Shown: positions 33,289 through 46,650 of the stretch, piece by piece
How positions within the stretch are numbered: position 1 is the stretch's first letter
How the letters are laid out: every line of letters starts with the position of its first letter
Origin: Acanthochlamys bracteata
Taxonomy: Eukaryota > Streptophyta > Magnoliopsida > Pandanales > Velloziaceae
DNA length: 64,000 nucleotides
Reading direction: 5' to 3'
NCBI GenBank assembly: GCA_019914995.1
Contig: CM034140.1
Span: 3,844,001 to 3,908,000 of the forward strand
Notes under the pieces: generated by a model
The model's database searches: none
What the model was told of the DNA's origin: nothing
The model's input: the letters and a program-made list of their open reading frames with translations, nothing else
Translations under genes and position numbers: made by a program

Positions 33289-36200
33289 TATTTGTAAGAA
33301 GCTAATGAAAACAAAAGATGATTATATTGTTAGTCTAGAAATTAAGGCCATAAAAAATAATAGTTGATATCAGAAATAATATTTGTAAGCTCAGAAAAAA
33401 AAGATGAAGAAATTAAGGGCATAAGAAATAGTAGTTGATATCTAACAGCTCTTGCAACTGTATTCCCACCATACATATATATTATATGTATATAAAAATT
33501 TATTAAAATAATAAAAAATTAAAATAAAATTTTGATAACCAGTAATAAGCATTACCAACACGTTATTTTCATGATTGTCTTTTTGACCATAATAAAAAAG
33601 CGTATTTGGGATCTATATATCGGTGCAAAAAGATAGCGTTAATAATGTACAGGTTCTTTAGGTTTTTCGTTTTAGTTGAAAGAATTGTTGTATTTATCTT
33701 TCAATCAATCTATTCTTTAGGTTCTTTTTGGTTTTCAAAGTACAAGAAGCGAGCTAGATAGCAGTTCATAATTTGATACTGAACAAAAAAACAATCATCA
33801 CTTGTGACAAAAGGATTAAAATGGATTTCAATGATGATACAGTTTTGAATTATTCTAAGTCTTAAATTAGTTGAATCACCAACTCCATCCGACGAATTAA
33901 TAATGGTAATCAGATGCGTATTCTCAAAAAATAAAAGAAAAAGAAAAGTCATGCATGCAAAGGCTTGCGTCATTAACTTAATCAACATCAATCAACTGCA
34001 ATCTTACTATGCCAATTTACAATATTTATAAACTTTTTTTATTCTATTTTTTATTTTTTACTTAAAAACATTTTACAGATTAAAAAATTTATAAAATATA
34101 AAAAAATTTTATGTTAAAAATTATTATTATTATAATTTTAAATTTAAAAAACTATTTTTTTAAATTTTAAAGTATTTTTTAGTTCAGAATTTTTTTTAAA
34201 AAAATACTCGCTAACATTCTCTAACCACTTTATTTTTAAGTTTAGGTCTTAGATTTACATCACCATCAAAAAAACATAAAAAAAACAAAATAAAAAGAAA
34301 TTAACATTGTTTCATATTTAATATTAATTAAGTAATCACTCATACTCAGTGACCGCTACTTGCAAATCGCAATCAGCACGCCCGGATCTGATCCCAATTG
34401 TACAATGATCAATAGATACGTCAGTAAACTAGATTAAGATTATGGGAATCTGTTTTCTGGCTATCAATTGTTTCATGCCTCGAATGATAAAGGATTTGTT
34501 GAGATAAGTTTGATTTTGAAAAAATAATTCTCAATTAGCAGCTTGAATTATCTTAATCAAGATCCTAAGTGCTCTGCTTCATATATACCATATGATAGCA
34601 AAAAAAATAAATTATATTCTGCCTTGACTGAGGAATTTTTACTTGTTGAATTGTTTCAACGTCAGTGCTTAATGTCGTAAATAGAACTAAAAAGAATAGA
34701 TACTAGTAGCAACGACACAACATCTGCTTACATTATACGGTCATTTTGCTGCAGCGAATACTGGCAAAACTCGCCCACCAGATATTTGATTAAAGACATG
34801 GTTATCAATTCTAATAATCTCTTTTTTTAATTTCAAAAAAATTATGCACGATTTTTTCAAAATTTAAAAATACAAATAAAATATAAATTATAAAATAATT
34901 ATATATATAATTTTTATTTTTTAAAATATTTATAAAATAATATAATCAAAATCTTTTTTTTAGAAATTTTTTTTAATAAGCACTTTCTAATTTACTGAGT
35001 GAATCTATCTAACATTTAACCGTCGTTTTGCTATAGACAATGTTGTGAAGATCAACCCGGAGTTAATCTGCTTATCTAGAGAGCTAACCGGCGACCCGAC
35101 ATATTTTAGGATCAGACACTCGGATCGGGTCTTCAATACTGATCGAAACTCTACCAGCACTAATTGTAGCAGTTCTAATATTTAATTTTACTTAATTATT
35201 TACTTACTTCTTACTTGTTTCAGTATCAAGTTATTTAAGTTTTCTTTACAGGATTCGTTCTTGTAGAATCACAAGTCCATCGAGCCCAGACGATATAACA
35301 TTTGAAAAAGTATATGATAAGGCCAAAGAAAAGATAAAGATTGATGTCCTAGATGGTGTTTTAAAACTAGTTAGGACGCACTGGGACTAGTTCGTACTGG
35401 TTCTGGAATATTTGATATGCGAAAATGCTCTAGTAAAGAACGTAAAGGACCGAGTAATATTCCCGATAACATCAAGAGTGTGATCAATCCATGAATGCAT
35501 TGACGTATTTGAAAGCTTTTTAAATTAAAACGTTGTAGTATTGATTCTTTAATTTTATAATAATAACTATGTTTGTTATTTTATGACAAGTTTGAGTTGG
35601 ATATGACCGATTCAATAGTTATGAGGTACTTGTATGAATCACTATAACATTATAGGTTCGGTGTTACGAATGACATCAATATTTTAAGAATAAGGTGGTG
35701 GATAGAGCATTAGAGCTCATCCTTATACAAACTTAATCATTTTAGCCACACGTCTGGAAGAATGGATGTGGTTTTGCGATATTTGAATTCTATAAATTTA
35801 TAGTGAGATTCGCTTATTTGTACATTTCTTTTCTCTATATTCATCATTTATTACAAAATTAGTACTTGTTATGTGCTGAAAAAGTCAGAAAAGCAAATGT
35901 GGCCAGCTTGATGATTAACTTCACGCATACTGCAGGGTCACTACATCATACTAGTATATAAAGTAATAGTTATTTATTTATATTTTCTCTTTTTTTTTAT
36001 TTGCAGAGATCCAGCTTTTTGACCTATACAGATTAACCTATATATCTTACACAAAAAAAGGGAAAAAAGGTACCTCAAGAGTTAGTAATCTAATTATAGA
36101 AGCCACTATTCATAATAATAGATATGACTCAAGTATTTTTAATCTTAAGCTGCTATTCTAATCAAAATGTAGAGTAAAATGGCAAAGTTGCAAACAGTCT

Positions 36201-37535
36201 CAAAAAGAGAAAAGCGTCGTAATAATAACAATAAGTATGACTCGAATATTATCTACGAAGCTGGCTGCTTTTAGTAAGATTTTTTTGTTTTACCTATGTT
36301 CTGTTTCTACGCTCTATTTTATATGCGGATAATAATAATCATGTAACTGTTCCTTCTTTGTTCATATATCTCATAAGAGATTTTGAATATAGATAGCACA
36401 AGTAGCTAGCTGTTAGGTGGCTATCTGTAGATGAAGAATCTTTTTGTGCTATAGCTAACTTGTTATCTACTAGGTGTAGATTTTGTTTATAAGATCCTAG
36501 TGAACGCGATTTAAATTATTACTTCACATAACCTTATAATCTATAATTCTTAATCATTATAATTATCAAGATATTTTGGAAATTCTAATATTTTCTGTAA
36601 GATCAAGTAATATGCAGCCAGTATTTTCTATGCAATAGCGACTATACGTTGTAGTCCGTATCGTGAAGGCAATGCCCACGAATACAACTTAGTCGGTAAT
36701 GGTAAAAGCATTACTAATTGAGATGAATATTTAGTCAATGATGGCTTCACCGACCTACAGTTATTGACTAACTAGTAACTGAAAATTTTTAATCGGTGAA
36801 TTTCTATAAAAAATTATTTCAAATTTAACTGTCTTATTTAGTGAGTAAGAGTGTTTTTGTTGTAATATATCTCAGATTGGGAATACTGAGTTATGCTTTG
36901 ACTAGCTCGTTGTCGATGAGCGACATGGAGTGTCTGACCAAGCTCACCCCACCTGCAGTCATTGTACAATCCAAATGCGCCAAGCCGAAATCGACTATGG
37001 CTATAAATAAATATTTTCTAAACTTGAAAATTCTGTGTTTTGCGATGACGCACTACTCGTAGAATAGCGCTTAACCTCGTCCAGTCCTGATAAAAGTTTT
37101 CAATCACAAAGGATCTTCAGCTACGATCCAAAATGTTATCTAACTTCAAGTGCCACGCTAGTTTAGTTCCTCATTTGGGTATTACAACACATGCGTCCCT
37201 TACCAGAATGTCATCCTTAACACAGTGTACAAGTTGAAGCCTAAAGTGCTGCTTGGCGTTGCCTTTTTATCTACTTTTTATTTAATACTTTATTTAACGC
37301 TTCAATTAACATTCTATAACATTTTATCTAATTAAAAAAAAATTTTAGAAAGTACAAAAAAATTGTACGTCGTAAAATTTTTTATTACTTATTTCTATAT
37401 ATTTAGATACAATAATAAAGCACGTTTTAAAAAATATTTTTTGTTCTAGTAAAACTCTTTTTCAAAAGCACTCTCAAATATCTCCTAACTTAATCTGCCA
37501 TTAAGATCACATGCAACCAAAATCATTAAGTTATC
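33289..37535. other. gene-free region with decayed repeats
   Basis: After the NAC 3' flank there are AT-rich family A-like blocks near 34025-34215 and 37263-37490. A GATCC/GGGTC-rich block at 35030-35410 carries a GGTGTTTTAAAACTAGTT core that recalls the hAT-type element at 39.2 kb. A CACTA-like block near 36690-36800 has TAGTCGGTAATGG and TAATCGGTGAATT. Open frames near 36841 have no recognised match. Confidence 0.4.
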
Positions 37536-39105
37536 CAAACGAGAGCTAATTATTAGTGAGATCAATAACGTGTACCTTATTGATGATCCAAACTGCTCCA
37601 TCTACTACTTTTAGCTTGATGGAGCTAACTTCATAACAACCTCCATAATTTGTACATTTTTTGTCCGCTTGATGCTTTCAAAAATAGGTTCATCAAGGTG
37701 AAACTAATCTCTCTGAGAGGTTATGTGCTAAAACGCCTTGAATCCAAGATTCTAATATCGGAGAGTTTTGGCTTTTCTTTAGCAATGGCTTCATCACCTA
37801 CTAAAGTTTTGCCCTTATCAAAGTTGTATGCTGTGTATACCAGGGATTTGGGAGCCTCAGCATCTCCTCTCTTCTTAACTCACGCCCTACACTCCCTCTT
37901 GAAGAGCCGAAGCTTTCCACAAGTGTTGCATTTAGTTGCTATGCTAATTGTCCTTATTCTTCATCCTAAGCCACTGCTCCTATTAGATTTTTGCTTTCTC
38001 TTCTTTCTACATCTTTTCTTTGTCATTGGCGAGAGTTTAGCTTGTACCCATCTAATATGGACTCCTACTTACCCTTACGGCGATTTTATTCATAAAAAAC
38101 AGTAGTCACAGCCTCGTCGATAAAAGGAGACCCGCATGACTATTGCTTATTGCATTAATAGCAATATGATCAAAGGAGCTGGATAGGCTCTGAAAAAAGT
38201 TAGGACATGCTTATAAGTCCTAATATTTTATCATAATGAAGAACATTTTACCATAATAAGTCAAGTAAGGAATAGAGCTAGCCTTTAATGAGCTAATGTG
38301 AGTGACGAGGGACACCTTTCACTCCATTCAAAAGGAGTGCAATCTTCTCCTAACAAAGACATCATGTCGTAGCAATGTCTTGGTAGAGCTTTTCTGGCTG
38401 CTCCTAAACCTTTTTTACGGTCTTCATCAATCTCGGGATACTCAGCAGCAAATCATTTGGAAGTGGCCCATGAAAACATGCTATAGCATTCCTCTCCATC
38501 ATCATTTGCATTTCGTTGGGCATATTCTAAGGTTGCTCCTTTGGTGTAATATAGTAATTTTATTTGAATAGAACCATTAGCATCTTCATCCTATACCTTG
38601 CATAGTTAGTCTCAATGAATATCTTGATCTTATACTTGGTTGCCATTAGAAGAACCTTATGCTCTAATACCACTCGTTGAAATCCAATGTACTTGATTTT
38701 AAACAAGCACAGTACTGAAAGAATAAAGTGTGCTTACACGGATCCTAATATACAAGAAGAGAATTAAAGTATAAATTGGAAGCAAATTATAAGAGATAAG
38801 AAAACATAGGGGAAACATAAAAATAAACACATAAGGGTTTTTCAAGAAAGAGAATTATTGTATTACTGCAACACTCTTATTATGAACAAAATCGCACAAC
38901 AAAATCTTAAATTCAGGCTCGATTTATAAAGCTCTCTTTTAAGTGATTGGTGTGTGTCTGTCCAATTTTGCTTATTAATCATTCAATTTCTATGCTTGTT
39001 TATCAAAGAATTGACATTAAACTACGGATGGTTGAAAATCACTGCTAGTTACTAGACAGTGTTGAGTTTTAATCCAAAATAGGAAAGTGGTTCACATATC
39101 TAACA
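37536..39105 (-). mobile_element. fossil Ty1/copia retrotransposon, one LTR plus partial gag-protease region, broken
   Basis: An old LTR-retroelement fossil in minus orientation. The single LTR spans about 38678-39105 (428 bp) and, read on the minus strand, starts TGTTAGATATGTGAA and ends TTTCA. Next to it is a primer-binding-like site complementary to initiator Met tRNA (38661-38672). The adjoining internal part shows decayed copia gag and aspartic-protease-region similarity down to about 37536. No integrase, reverse transcriptase or second LTR was seen. It is clearly broken, with many breaks, and looks old. Confidence 0.7.
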
Positions 39106-39178
39106 CTTTTAGCACCACCTTGAATGAAAATTGATAATAATTCTGATTGTCTTGTATAGCATTTTGTATATATATTAG

Positions 39179-39923
39179 TAGTGTTTTAAAAACCAACATG
39201 GTGTTTGATCCGAAAATATTATCGGATCACCGAGTTGGCCCACTCAGTCAAATCAAATTTATAAAATAAATATTAATATTATAAATATATTATATACATT
39301 ATACAATATCTACTATAGTAGCTATTAAAAATTTTATTTAAAATATGATTATAACAATAGATATTAAATATATTTTTTGAAGTTATATTTTTTATTTTTG
39401 AAGAAATAGTTTTCAAAATTTAAGACAATAACCAAAAGATCCAAAATATAAAAAAATCTCAATATTTTAAACATTCAAATTAGCTAATATAATTATGTAT
39501 AACTGCTTATCACTTTATACATATAGTAAGGATCAGAGAGAGCAGAAATAGTCTGGCGGCGATCAATAGAGTGCGATAGTAGCAGCAATGATCGGTGCTG
39601 GGAACGGCAGTAAAAGAAGGAATTAGCTGGTTAAGAGGATGGAGGGTTAGAAACTTAATAGAAATGATTCGAAATGGTAAAAAAATTTAAGAAGCGAACA
39701 TGTTTTAATGTCTTATTTTTTTTTATAAATTTTTTAATAATAACACCGGTCAATCCGTTCCACCATATTATCAGGTTACCTAAAAACTAGTCGGATCAAT
39801 CTGAATTTTATCGTATTTGTTGCATACCGGATTATGCTACTCATCTAATTCAGAATCGGTATTGAATCCCTGAATTTCGAGTCGATCCGGCCGGATCGGG
39901 TTGGGTTGGGTTTTAAAACATTG
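39179..39923. mobile_element. non-autonomous hAT-type DNA transposon
   Basis: Terminal inverted repeats: TAGTGTTTTAAAAACCAAC on the left, and CAATGTTTTAAAACCCAACC as the complement of the right end. The element is flanked by TATATTAG (39171-39178) and CATATTAG (39924-39931), a 7-of-8 match to an 8-bp target-site duplication as made by hAT transposases. The subterminal regions carry inverse GATCCG/CGGATC words. No transposase frame is present. Confidence 0.7.
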
Positions 39924-40255
39924 CATATTAGACCCCCTTATCTTCTCTTGCAAATTAAGTAATCTAAAACAATAATTTTTTACTTAATCCATAAAATTTT
40001 CACAAGTATATAAATGTAATGAGTGTTCAATGAGACTTAGGCTCAAAATATTAAGGCCCAAAAGACACAAACTAGTTATAGTAATCATTCAGAACAGATT
40101 ATACACACAATGGATTTTCTTAATTTACTTTGATAAGGAGCATAATAGACACTCTTGGCTCTTATAGACACTCAGCACTCTCTTAAATTCAGCCATTTGA
40201 TCAAGCAATTAGACGATTGTAAATTCATCCCTTATTTTTTATATAAAAATGACGT

Positions 40256-42665
40256 GTTTGCTATCAAGACCCAAAACTAGACCCTGACCGGCACTGAATT
40301 AAACCGAGTCTAGACAAGGCCTAAACTCGGCCTAACCCAGTAAGCCTGATCCAAAACATCATAAACGGTTCATCAAATATCTCCAAAAATAAATACATAA
40401 AATTTCTGCAAAATCTTCCCTATAATTTCAAGTGAAAATCTGTACCATAATAAATCACTTAATAACGACAAAACAGAACAAATAAACAAAATCATATAAA
40501 TACTAAAACCAACAAAAATATCTAGGGGCTACTGGTAGCCACCGACACCTATTACAATCCTTCCATCGTAATACCAAATACAATAAAGTACAAAAAAGTC
40601 AATACCCTTCGAGAATTACAGAGCTAACTACATGCCAAAAGATTTATCAAATACCCTCCGTACGCTCTCGGTCCAGCAATATCGAGTCTAATCAGCGCCC
40701 GTTAGCTTCTGACCTATCTTGGGGAGGCCAAAGAAGAGAAAAGAGGGTGAGCCCAGTCTCAGTGAGGTAAAATAACAGAATTCCCAATTTAGATAATGCA
40801 TTAAATAGGCATTATAGTACTATCTACATGAAGCAGATGCAACGATAGATTAGATCAGATCAGATTCTACTAAGTCCTGAATCGTCCCATACCGACTCAG
40901 TTCTTAGCAGAAATATACGATAATATGAAACAATATTATGCGACACTCTCAAGACTATAATACATATACATATATATAGTGCACCCATGCAAGCAAATAT
41001 ATGTAATAATGTATACAGATGCATCAAGTGTCATAATCATACAAAATAGGCGATCGAGTGAGATCACTTTTCCAATTCACATCATACTATCGGATATATC
41101 ATACAAGCATACATACGTAATACGTTTATATATATCAAACCACAGGTAAGCTCGGTGCCCAATATGTCTTGGGACCCACCGGCAAGTAATATCATCATAG
41201 CTCGGTGCCCAGTATGTTCTGGGACCCACCGGCGATCCATATCTTATAACTCGATGCCCAGTATGTCTTGGGACCCATCGGCTATCCATATATTTCGGTG
41301 CCCAGTATATTCTGGAACCCACCGTATCAATATCTCATTCAAGCATATATAATATAATAGGTTATGACAGTACATACCAATGCAATCCCTAACAAGTAAA
41401 TGCAACATAATAGGTTTTCATTCAATGAACATGTTATGCTCAATGCCTTCAATGCTATCGTGATTATACTTATGCATATATGAAAGAAAAAGTATTGACA
41501 TGTATATAGCATATTCTCATAATTATGTCATTTAGTCTACAATATGCAAACATGCTAGTAATAACTATAAACATGATGTGGATTAAATCTAAGCATGTAC
41601 AGGCATATGTAGCATGAGGGATAAATCATAATACGTAACGAGAATGGCAAGGTACGCCAGAATTTTTAAAAAAAATGCTACCTGTGCTGAAAGCCTTAAC
41701 GTTAATCTAGGAAGAAAATATGGCACGGTAACCCTCACCTGTAGTTCAAGCAAGTATTTATATCAACTGTCAACTCTAAGCCGCACCGTCCGAATTCAAG
41801 TCATTCGTACCGCCTAACGTGCATACGGGCATATTCAATAATAAGCACGCTAATGAAAGCTAAATCAAATACTTGTAATAAATATCTAACTAAGTTTGAA
41901 TCCAATGTTTAATAGCATACGGTGAACTATTCTAGAATTTTATTCGTTCAACGGTTTATTCAAATTCCTAATCCACTACACAATAAGTACTAATTAACGA
42001 ATCCAAGAAGCTTACCGACTAGGCAAGACGATCGGATGCTATACGACTTTAATCGGCAACAACTCACGTATTTTCAATCCAACGATTTCCTAAAACGAAA
42101 CGAATTAATAATTCATCTAACAACAATCTCAAATACGCGATGCAAGTATTTTTAACTCACCTAACTAGGTCACCGGAAAGTTCGCCGGATTCCGGCGAGC
42201 TAGGGTTCCGGCCAAATGCGTTCAAAACAGTAAAAATGAATAATACCGCTAGTAGAATCCGACGGAATGAACGACGAGTTTTGATTTTGTCGCCGGTGGC
42301 CGGAATCGACGAAATAACGTTCGGCGGCGAACTCACGCAATATCAATCGCCGGAGCTGAAAATCAATGCAATTAAATGAGGGAAAAGGCTTAGCAATTTG
42401 AAAGGAATGTTTCTATCTACTTACCTTCGCCGGAACGCCGGAAAAATGGCCGGATAAATTTTAAAAATTTGTCCTGCACGGCGTAGCTCGCCGGAATTGA
42501 TAAGGACTAGCGGAAATAAGAAGAAGGATGACTTGAGAAGATGAAATGGAGTGAATATCGCAGAAAAGGGGTTGATTTCACGCCGGAGAGGAGCCGGAGC
42601 AGTGGCGGCTGGGTTATGGCAGAAAAATGAGGAAGGAAGGAAGAAGAAAGGAAAAAAAAAAAAAT
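40256..42665. mobile_element. probable decayed LTR of a large LTR retrotransposon (gypsy-like), broken
   Basis: The left end (TATCAAGACCCAAAACTAG) resembles the TGTCACGACCC starts of long plant Ty3/gypsy LTRs. The ~2.4-kb block has no long open frame, carries tandem repeats at 41150-41325, and turns GC-rich with many CCGG words at 42150-42610 before an A-run. No internal domain flanks it, so it may be a solo LTR or a non-autonomous relic. The family assignment is tentative. Confidence 0.4.
41150..41325. repeat. four ~60-bp tandem repeats
   Basis: Four units each contain GGTGCCCAGTATGTCTTGGG then ACCCACCGG, with small differences, separated by variable AT-rich spacers. They lie inside the LTR-like block. 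Confidence 0.85.
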
Positions 42666-42849
42666 CCTAAACAAGAGACATTGCATGTAAGGGTCACTAT
42701 TTCTTTTAATAGCTTCATGCAGCCCACAAGGTTATAGTTATTACATTTGCCTTATACAGTCATGATCACTCGATTGAATCATAATTCGTCTTATCAGTTA
42801 ACTGAACAGCTTTGAAAGAGCAATTCACATGAGTACTTTTAGTGCTTAT

Positions 42850-42935
42850 TGGTTGATTGAATCACAATAGTAGTTTTAGTGCTTATCTCCTCCCCACTCT
42901 CGATCGCTTGATTGAATCACAATAGTAGTTTGATA
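42850..42935. repeat. short duplicated block
   Basis: TTGATTGAATCACAATAGTA occurs twice, about 58 bases apart, with AGTGCTTATT words nearby. It looks like a small local duplication. Confidence 0.6.
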
Positions 42936-43675
42936 CGGGTGAGCTAAAATAGTGCTTATTGAATAAGAAGTATATTTTATTAATATATTTGAATGAAGAA
43001 GAGCTTAACGTAAAAAAATACTTACAAGTTGAAGGAGATATAAACTATGAAATGTTCTTATGTATGTAATAGGTGATATATATTAAATTTATGAAAATTT
43101 GATATATGATTTAATTTTCTTACTTTAATATATTTTTTAAAACATATTTAATTTAAATTTATAAATAGTTTTTCTTATTAGTAAAACTTAAATACTTATA
43201 TAATTTTTTAAGAATGTTCAAACATGCGCATAATTAAATTTGTCGAGAACATAAGAATAATCTGCCATGCCGCGTGACTTATTGATAAGATTTCGGCTTA
43301 TTGGGATAAACGATCCCAAACGGGGCCTTGAAGGACACTCGGGTGCGATGGACAATAGGGAAGTGCCATAGAGTAATGCGGTAACATAGAAGCTTTAAGG
43401 TTTCCTCTTCACAAAAAAGAAACCACATAAGGAGGACGACCTACAACTTTTTAGTTTCTATATTTTAAGTCAAGTTGGTATTCTATATGCAAATTCATAA
43501 GTTTGACACTTTCAAGATGAGCTACAAGCAAGTGCGAGCTTTGCAAGTGACGTCTATTTGATGCAAATTTTTTCCCATAAGCATATGTCCGCTAGCTGGC
43601 ATTATACGATTAGTATATATAACTTAGAGGGATACACTCAGTACTCTAAGCAATTGGAGACTTGGCAAGAGAAGA

Positions 43676-43762
43676 ATGTCTAGAGGGTTGGTTCGACTGG
43701 TGGATATATGTATGTACCACATGACGAAGGTGCTGAGCTGCTGTTGCTACCATTTTAAGTAA
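43676..43762 (+). other. 28-codon open frame, unrecognised
   Basis: ATG to TAA encodes MSRGLVRLVDICMYHMTKVL followed by SCCCYHFK, a basic peptide with a Cys cluster. The frame may be a chance open frame. No family was recognised. Confidence 0.12.
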
Positions 43763-44035
43763 CAGAATGTTATTAAGAAGTAGAACACCAGTTTATTAGA
43801 TTGATGAATGCGGATAAACTTCGATATATTATGATGATCATGTTTATAATGTATTGTTATTCCAAATTAATGTTCTTTCATGACTGCTTTTGGATCATTA
43901 TTAGTGTCTGGACGTTATATTGATGAAGTAAAATATCGTACAATTTGCCGCAGACTTTCATCCTTGACTTTAGGATTTCGGCAAATTTAAGGAAGTCATC
44001 TCAGGGATTGGCATACTCTGTTAAGACAGTCTTAA

Positions 44036-44215
44036 CACTACTATAAATTGAATCTTTACAGATTAAAAATTCAGTCTATATTAATTGGCAAACAAAATAG
44101 TCAGTAATATAAATTACCGAATGAAGATATTTTAATCGGGATTTCATCAGTAATAATGAGTTCGTAAACAGCTTACTGAAATGAAAGAAAATATCAGTTA
44201 GTATTGCACACTAAT
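44036..44215. mobile_element. CACTA-like end fragment
   Basis: It starts CACTACTATAAATT, close to CACTA/EnSpm termini, and is followed by repeated TCAGTAATA/ATTACCGA and TTAATCGGG words like subterminal repeats. The other end was not found. Confidence 0.35.
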
Positions 44216-45800
44216 TTCCCACACCTGTTCATATTGCTGAAGCCTGAGGTACAGTTCTGGCTAGTCGTCGAAGTATAGAAGTGAGATTGAACATGTTTAG
44301 AGCAATGAGAGGAAAAGCAAACTAATTAAGAAGTTAGGCAGGCATTCGTCATGCCTACACAGGTTGCTTGTGTAGTGACAGTCTTCAAGTTTTAGTTAGT
44401 AACTACGTAGCATGCAAGACATATGATCAATATTATAGATTAATAGTCATGTAGAGATGGAGTTTCGTTGTAGTAACAGAGGTTCATGTTGTTCCTTAGG
44501 CGTAGCTGGCGGAAACAAGGCAGTAATAGGCTATAATCTTTTTTTTTGTGCGTATGAAGGTTTTAAGATTCCCTCCGACCTTCATGCTCAAGGTCTTACC
44601 TGTCTGTATTACGCTGGGAAAACATATAAAAATAGCAAGGTTTGCCAATCCTTTCCCTGTACTTCAATTATACAATAGCAATTAAGAACATGATTCGCAT
44701 AAATTCTGGTGTAAATTTGAACCCCCATTGTAACCTACTAAGTTGGACTTGGAATTGTGCGATTCATTTTTGTTTATGTTAAGCTGTTCAAAGCTCTCAA
44801 AATGCAGCAAATGAATCACCGCTGTACGTAGGAGTCAGGAATATAGAGGTGTACTACATCAACTAGTATATTTTGATCAATGTGTAATTGACTAATATCT
44901 AGCTAGCTAGTTGGAGTCTAATAATTTATTTGTTAGGAAAAGAACTACTTGTTTAATCATTGTTAAAATATTTGGAACATTCCCATTGGTAATTTATCTT
45001 AACTACAAATAAAAGAACATTGACTTTGACATCCGACAAATTGCTTCGCCATCAAAGAGTTAGAAACGTCACTGATTAATCATTAGTTATGAAAAACAGT
45101 TGGGACTAAGTCTAGGTCAGAGTAACTTTAAAAGTTTAAAAATTTCCTGCTTTAGGCAAGACGCGGAAATTTTCAGCTTCTAGCTACTATCTATCACCGG
45201 TTTTAATTCATCCCCACTATATTAAGTGAACATTTCGTACTTAGATTAAATTTATTTGATCACGTTATAATTAACACATGTCTATTGACAGTTACATTGG
45301 TTGCATCTTCTTACTGTTGGTTTATGTCCTTTGCCTAAATGGTAAAAGGCTTAAAACTGTCTCTTGACTCACTCGGGTCTTTCACATGCATTCGAGGAAA
45401 TTTTCGTTTCCAGCAAGATCAAATAATTGTATAAACTTTCTGCGAAGTCTTGTAGAAGATATATATATATAGAGAGGATGGACTACAGAAGTTCACAGAA
45501 ATTTTATAAAGCTAAAAGATGATTCTTTTTAGAACAGAACCTATGAGAATGTAATAAATGCCTCTTGGTTTTCTTGATCCTCAAGCCAAACTAAAAACAT
45601 AGACCTTTCCTACTGAAATTCTAAAAGTGGTGATTGTGATTCTATTTTTTGAGTTAAACAGGCCTCGCCTTCGTTAATAAATAAAACCTTCACCAGATAA
45701 AATGTATTGCAACGAGGAAATTTTTACATATGCAGTTAGCTAGCTATATGGTTGTAATTATGACCTTGATAGTTACCAAGGAGTAGTTTTGGAGGGAATT
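44216..45800. other. gene-free stretch
   Basis: Ordinary AT-rich intergenic DNA. The 73-codon open frame at 44457-44678 has no recognised similarity. Confidence 0.4.
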
Positions 45801-45806
45801 TTAGGC

Positions 45807-46020
45807 ACCGTTTGGTTGGCGGTCCCTTTCTTTAATTTTTTATTTTCCTATTTCTAAATAATTTTTTTAAATATTATATAGTATTTATTTAAAAATATAA
45901 ATAATATAAAAAAATTTATATCTTATAATTTTATTATTTTTTTAAGGTAAAAAAATAAAATTCGTGTTTGAAATATCTCTAAAATATACTTTATTTTAAA
46001 AAAACTTATAAGCATTTTCA
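45807..46020. repeat. AT-rich MITE-like element, family A copy
   Basis: Begins GCACCGTTTGGTTGGCGGTC and has the internal AAAATTTATATCTTATAATT block. Its left end matches the GTTTGG terminus of other copies. Confidence 0.55.
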
Positions 46021-46431
46021 AGATATTTTGGACTCCAATTTCGTATATTTTTATTATATAGAAATTTCATTAGCATGAATAATAAATTAATGCTTTACAA
46101 ATTAAAACTTTAAGCTAAGACATTTACTAAAAATAGCTAGCTAGCTTCTTGTCTAGCTCTATTCATGTTTCTTTGTTTCTAAATAAGCTTCTATGTAACT
46201 TGCTAGGTTCTATACTCAAATGCATGTATCTAGAATTAATTGATGTTGAGGAATTTTGGTCTCTTAATCTTCTAGGAATTCTTTGCGTTTTGTAATATGA
46301 AACTTCTTTGTCATTCCAGAGCAATTTCTTTGCATTTTTGTGGCTTCCTAGTACTATATATATATATATAGCTAGCATTACAAGATACAGCAATTTGACT
46401 GAAATTAAAACGTTTGAGAATACTTATGAAA

Positions 46432-46650
46432 TAAAACTTTTCTAGAATAAATAATATTTTTATTTTTTTTAAAATAAGCTCTATTTTTTTATTTTTAAAA
46501 AAAATAAAAATATATAATAAAAAGATCTCACTACACAAAATTTTTCTACAATTTTTAAATAAAATTTTCAATATTTATAAAATATATATTAAAAAATATA
46601 TAATTAAAAATTAAAAAAAAAATTTTAAAAACGCAATCTCAAACGCCTAA
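46432..46650. repeat. AT-rich MITE-like element, family A copy
   Basis: Central AAAAGATCTCACTACACAAA and end AACGCAATCTCAAACGCC match other family A copies. Confidence 0.6.

Noticed and set aside
41077-41352. Two overlapping open frames with WAP/GTH-rich repeats
   Set aside because: They are translations of the 60-bp DNA tandem repeats in an LTR-like block, open on both strands because the unit lacks stops.
42140-42379. 79-codon frame in the CCGG-rich tract
   Set aside because: It is part of the LTR-like relic; the open frame follows from GC-rich composition.
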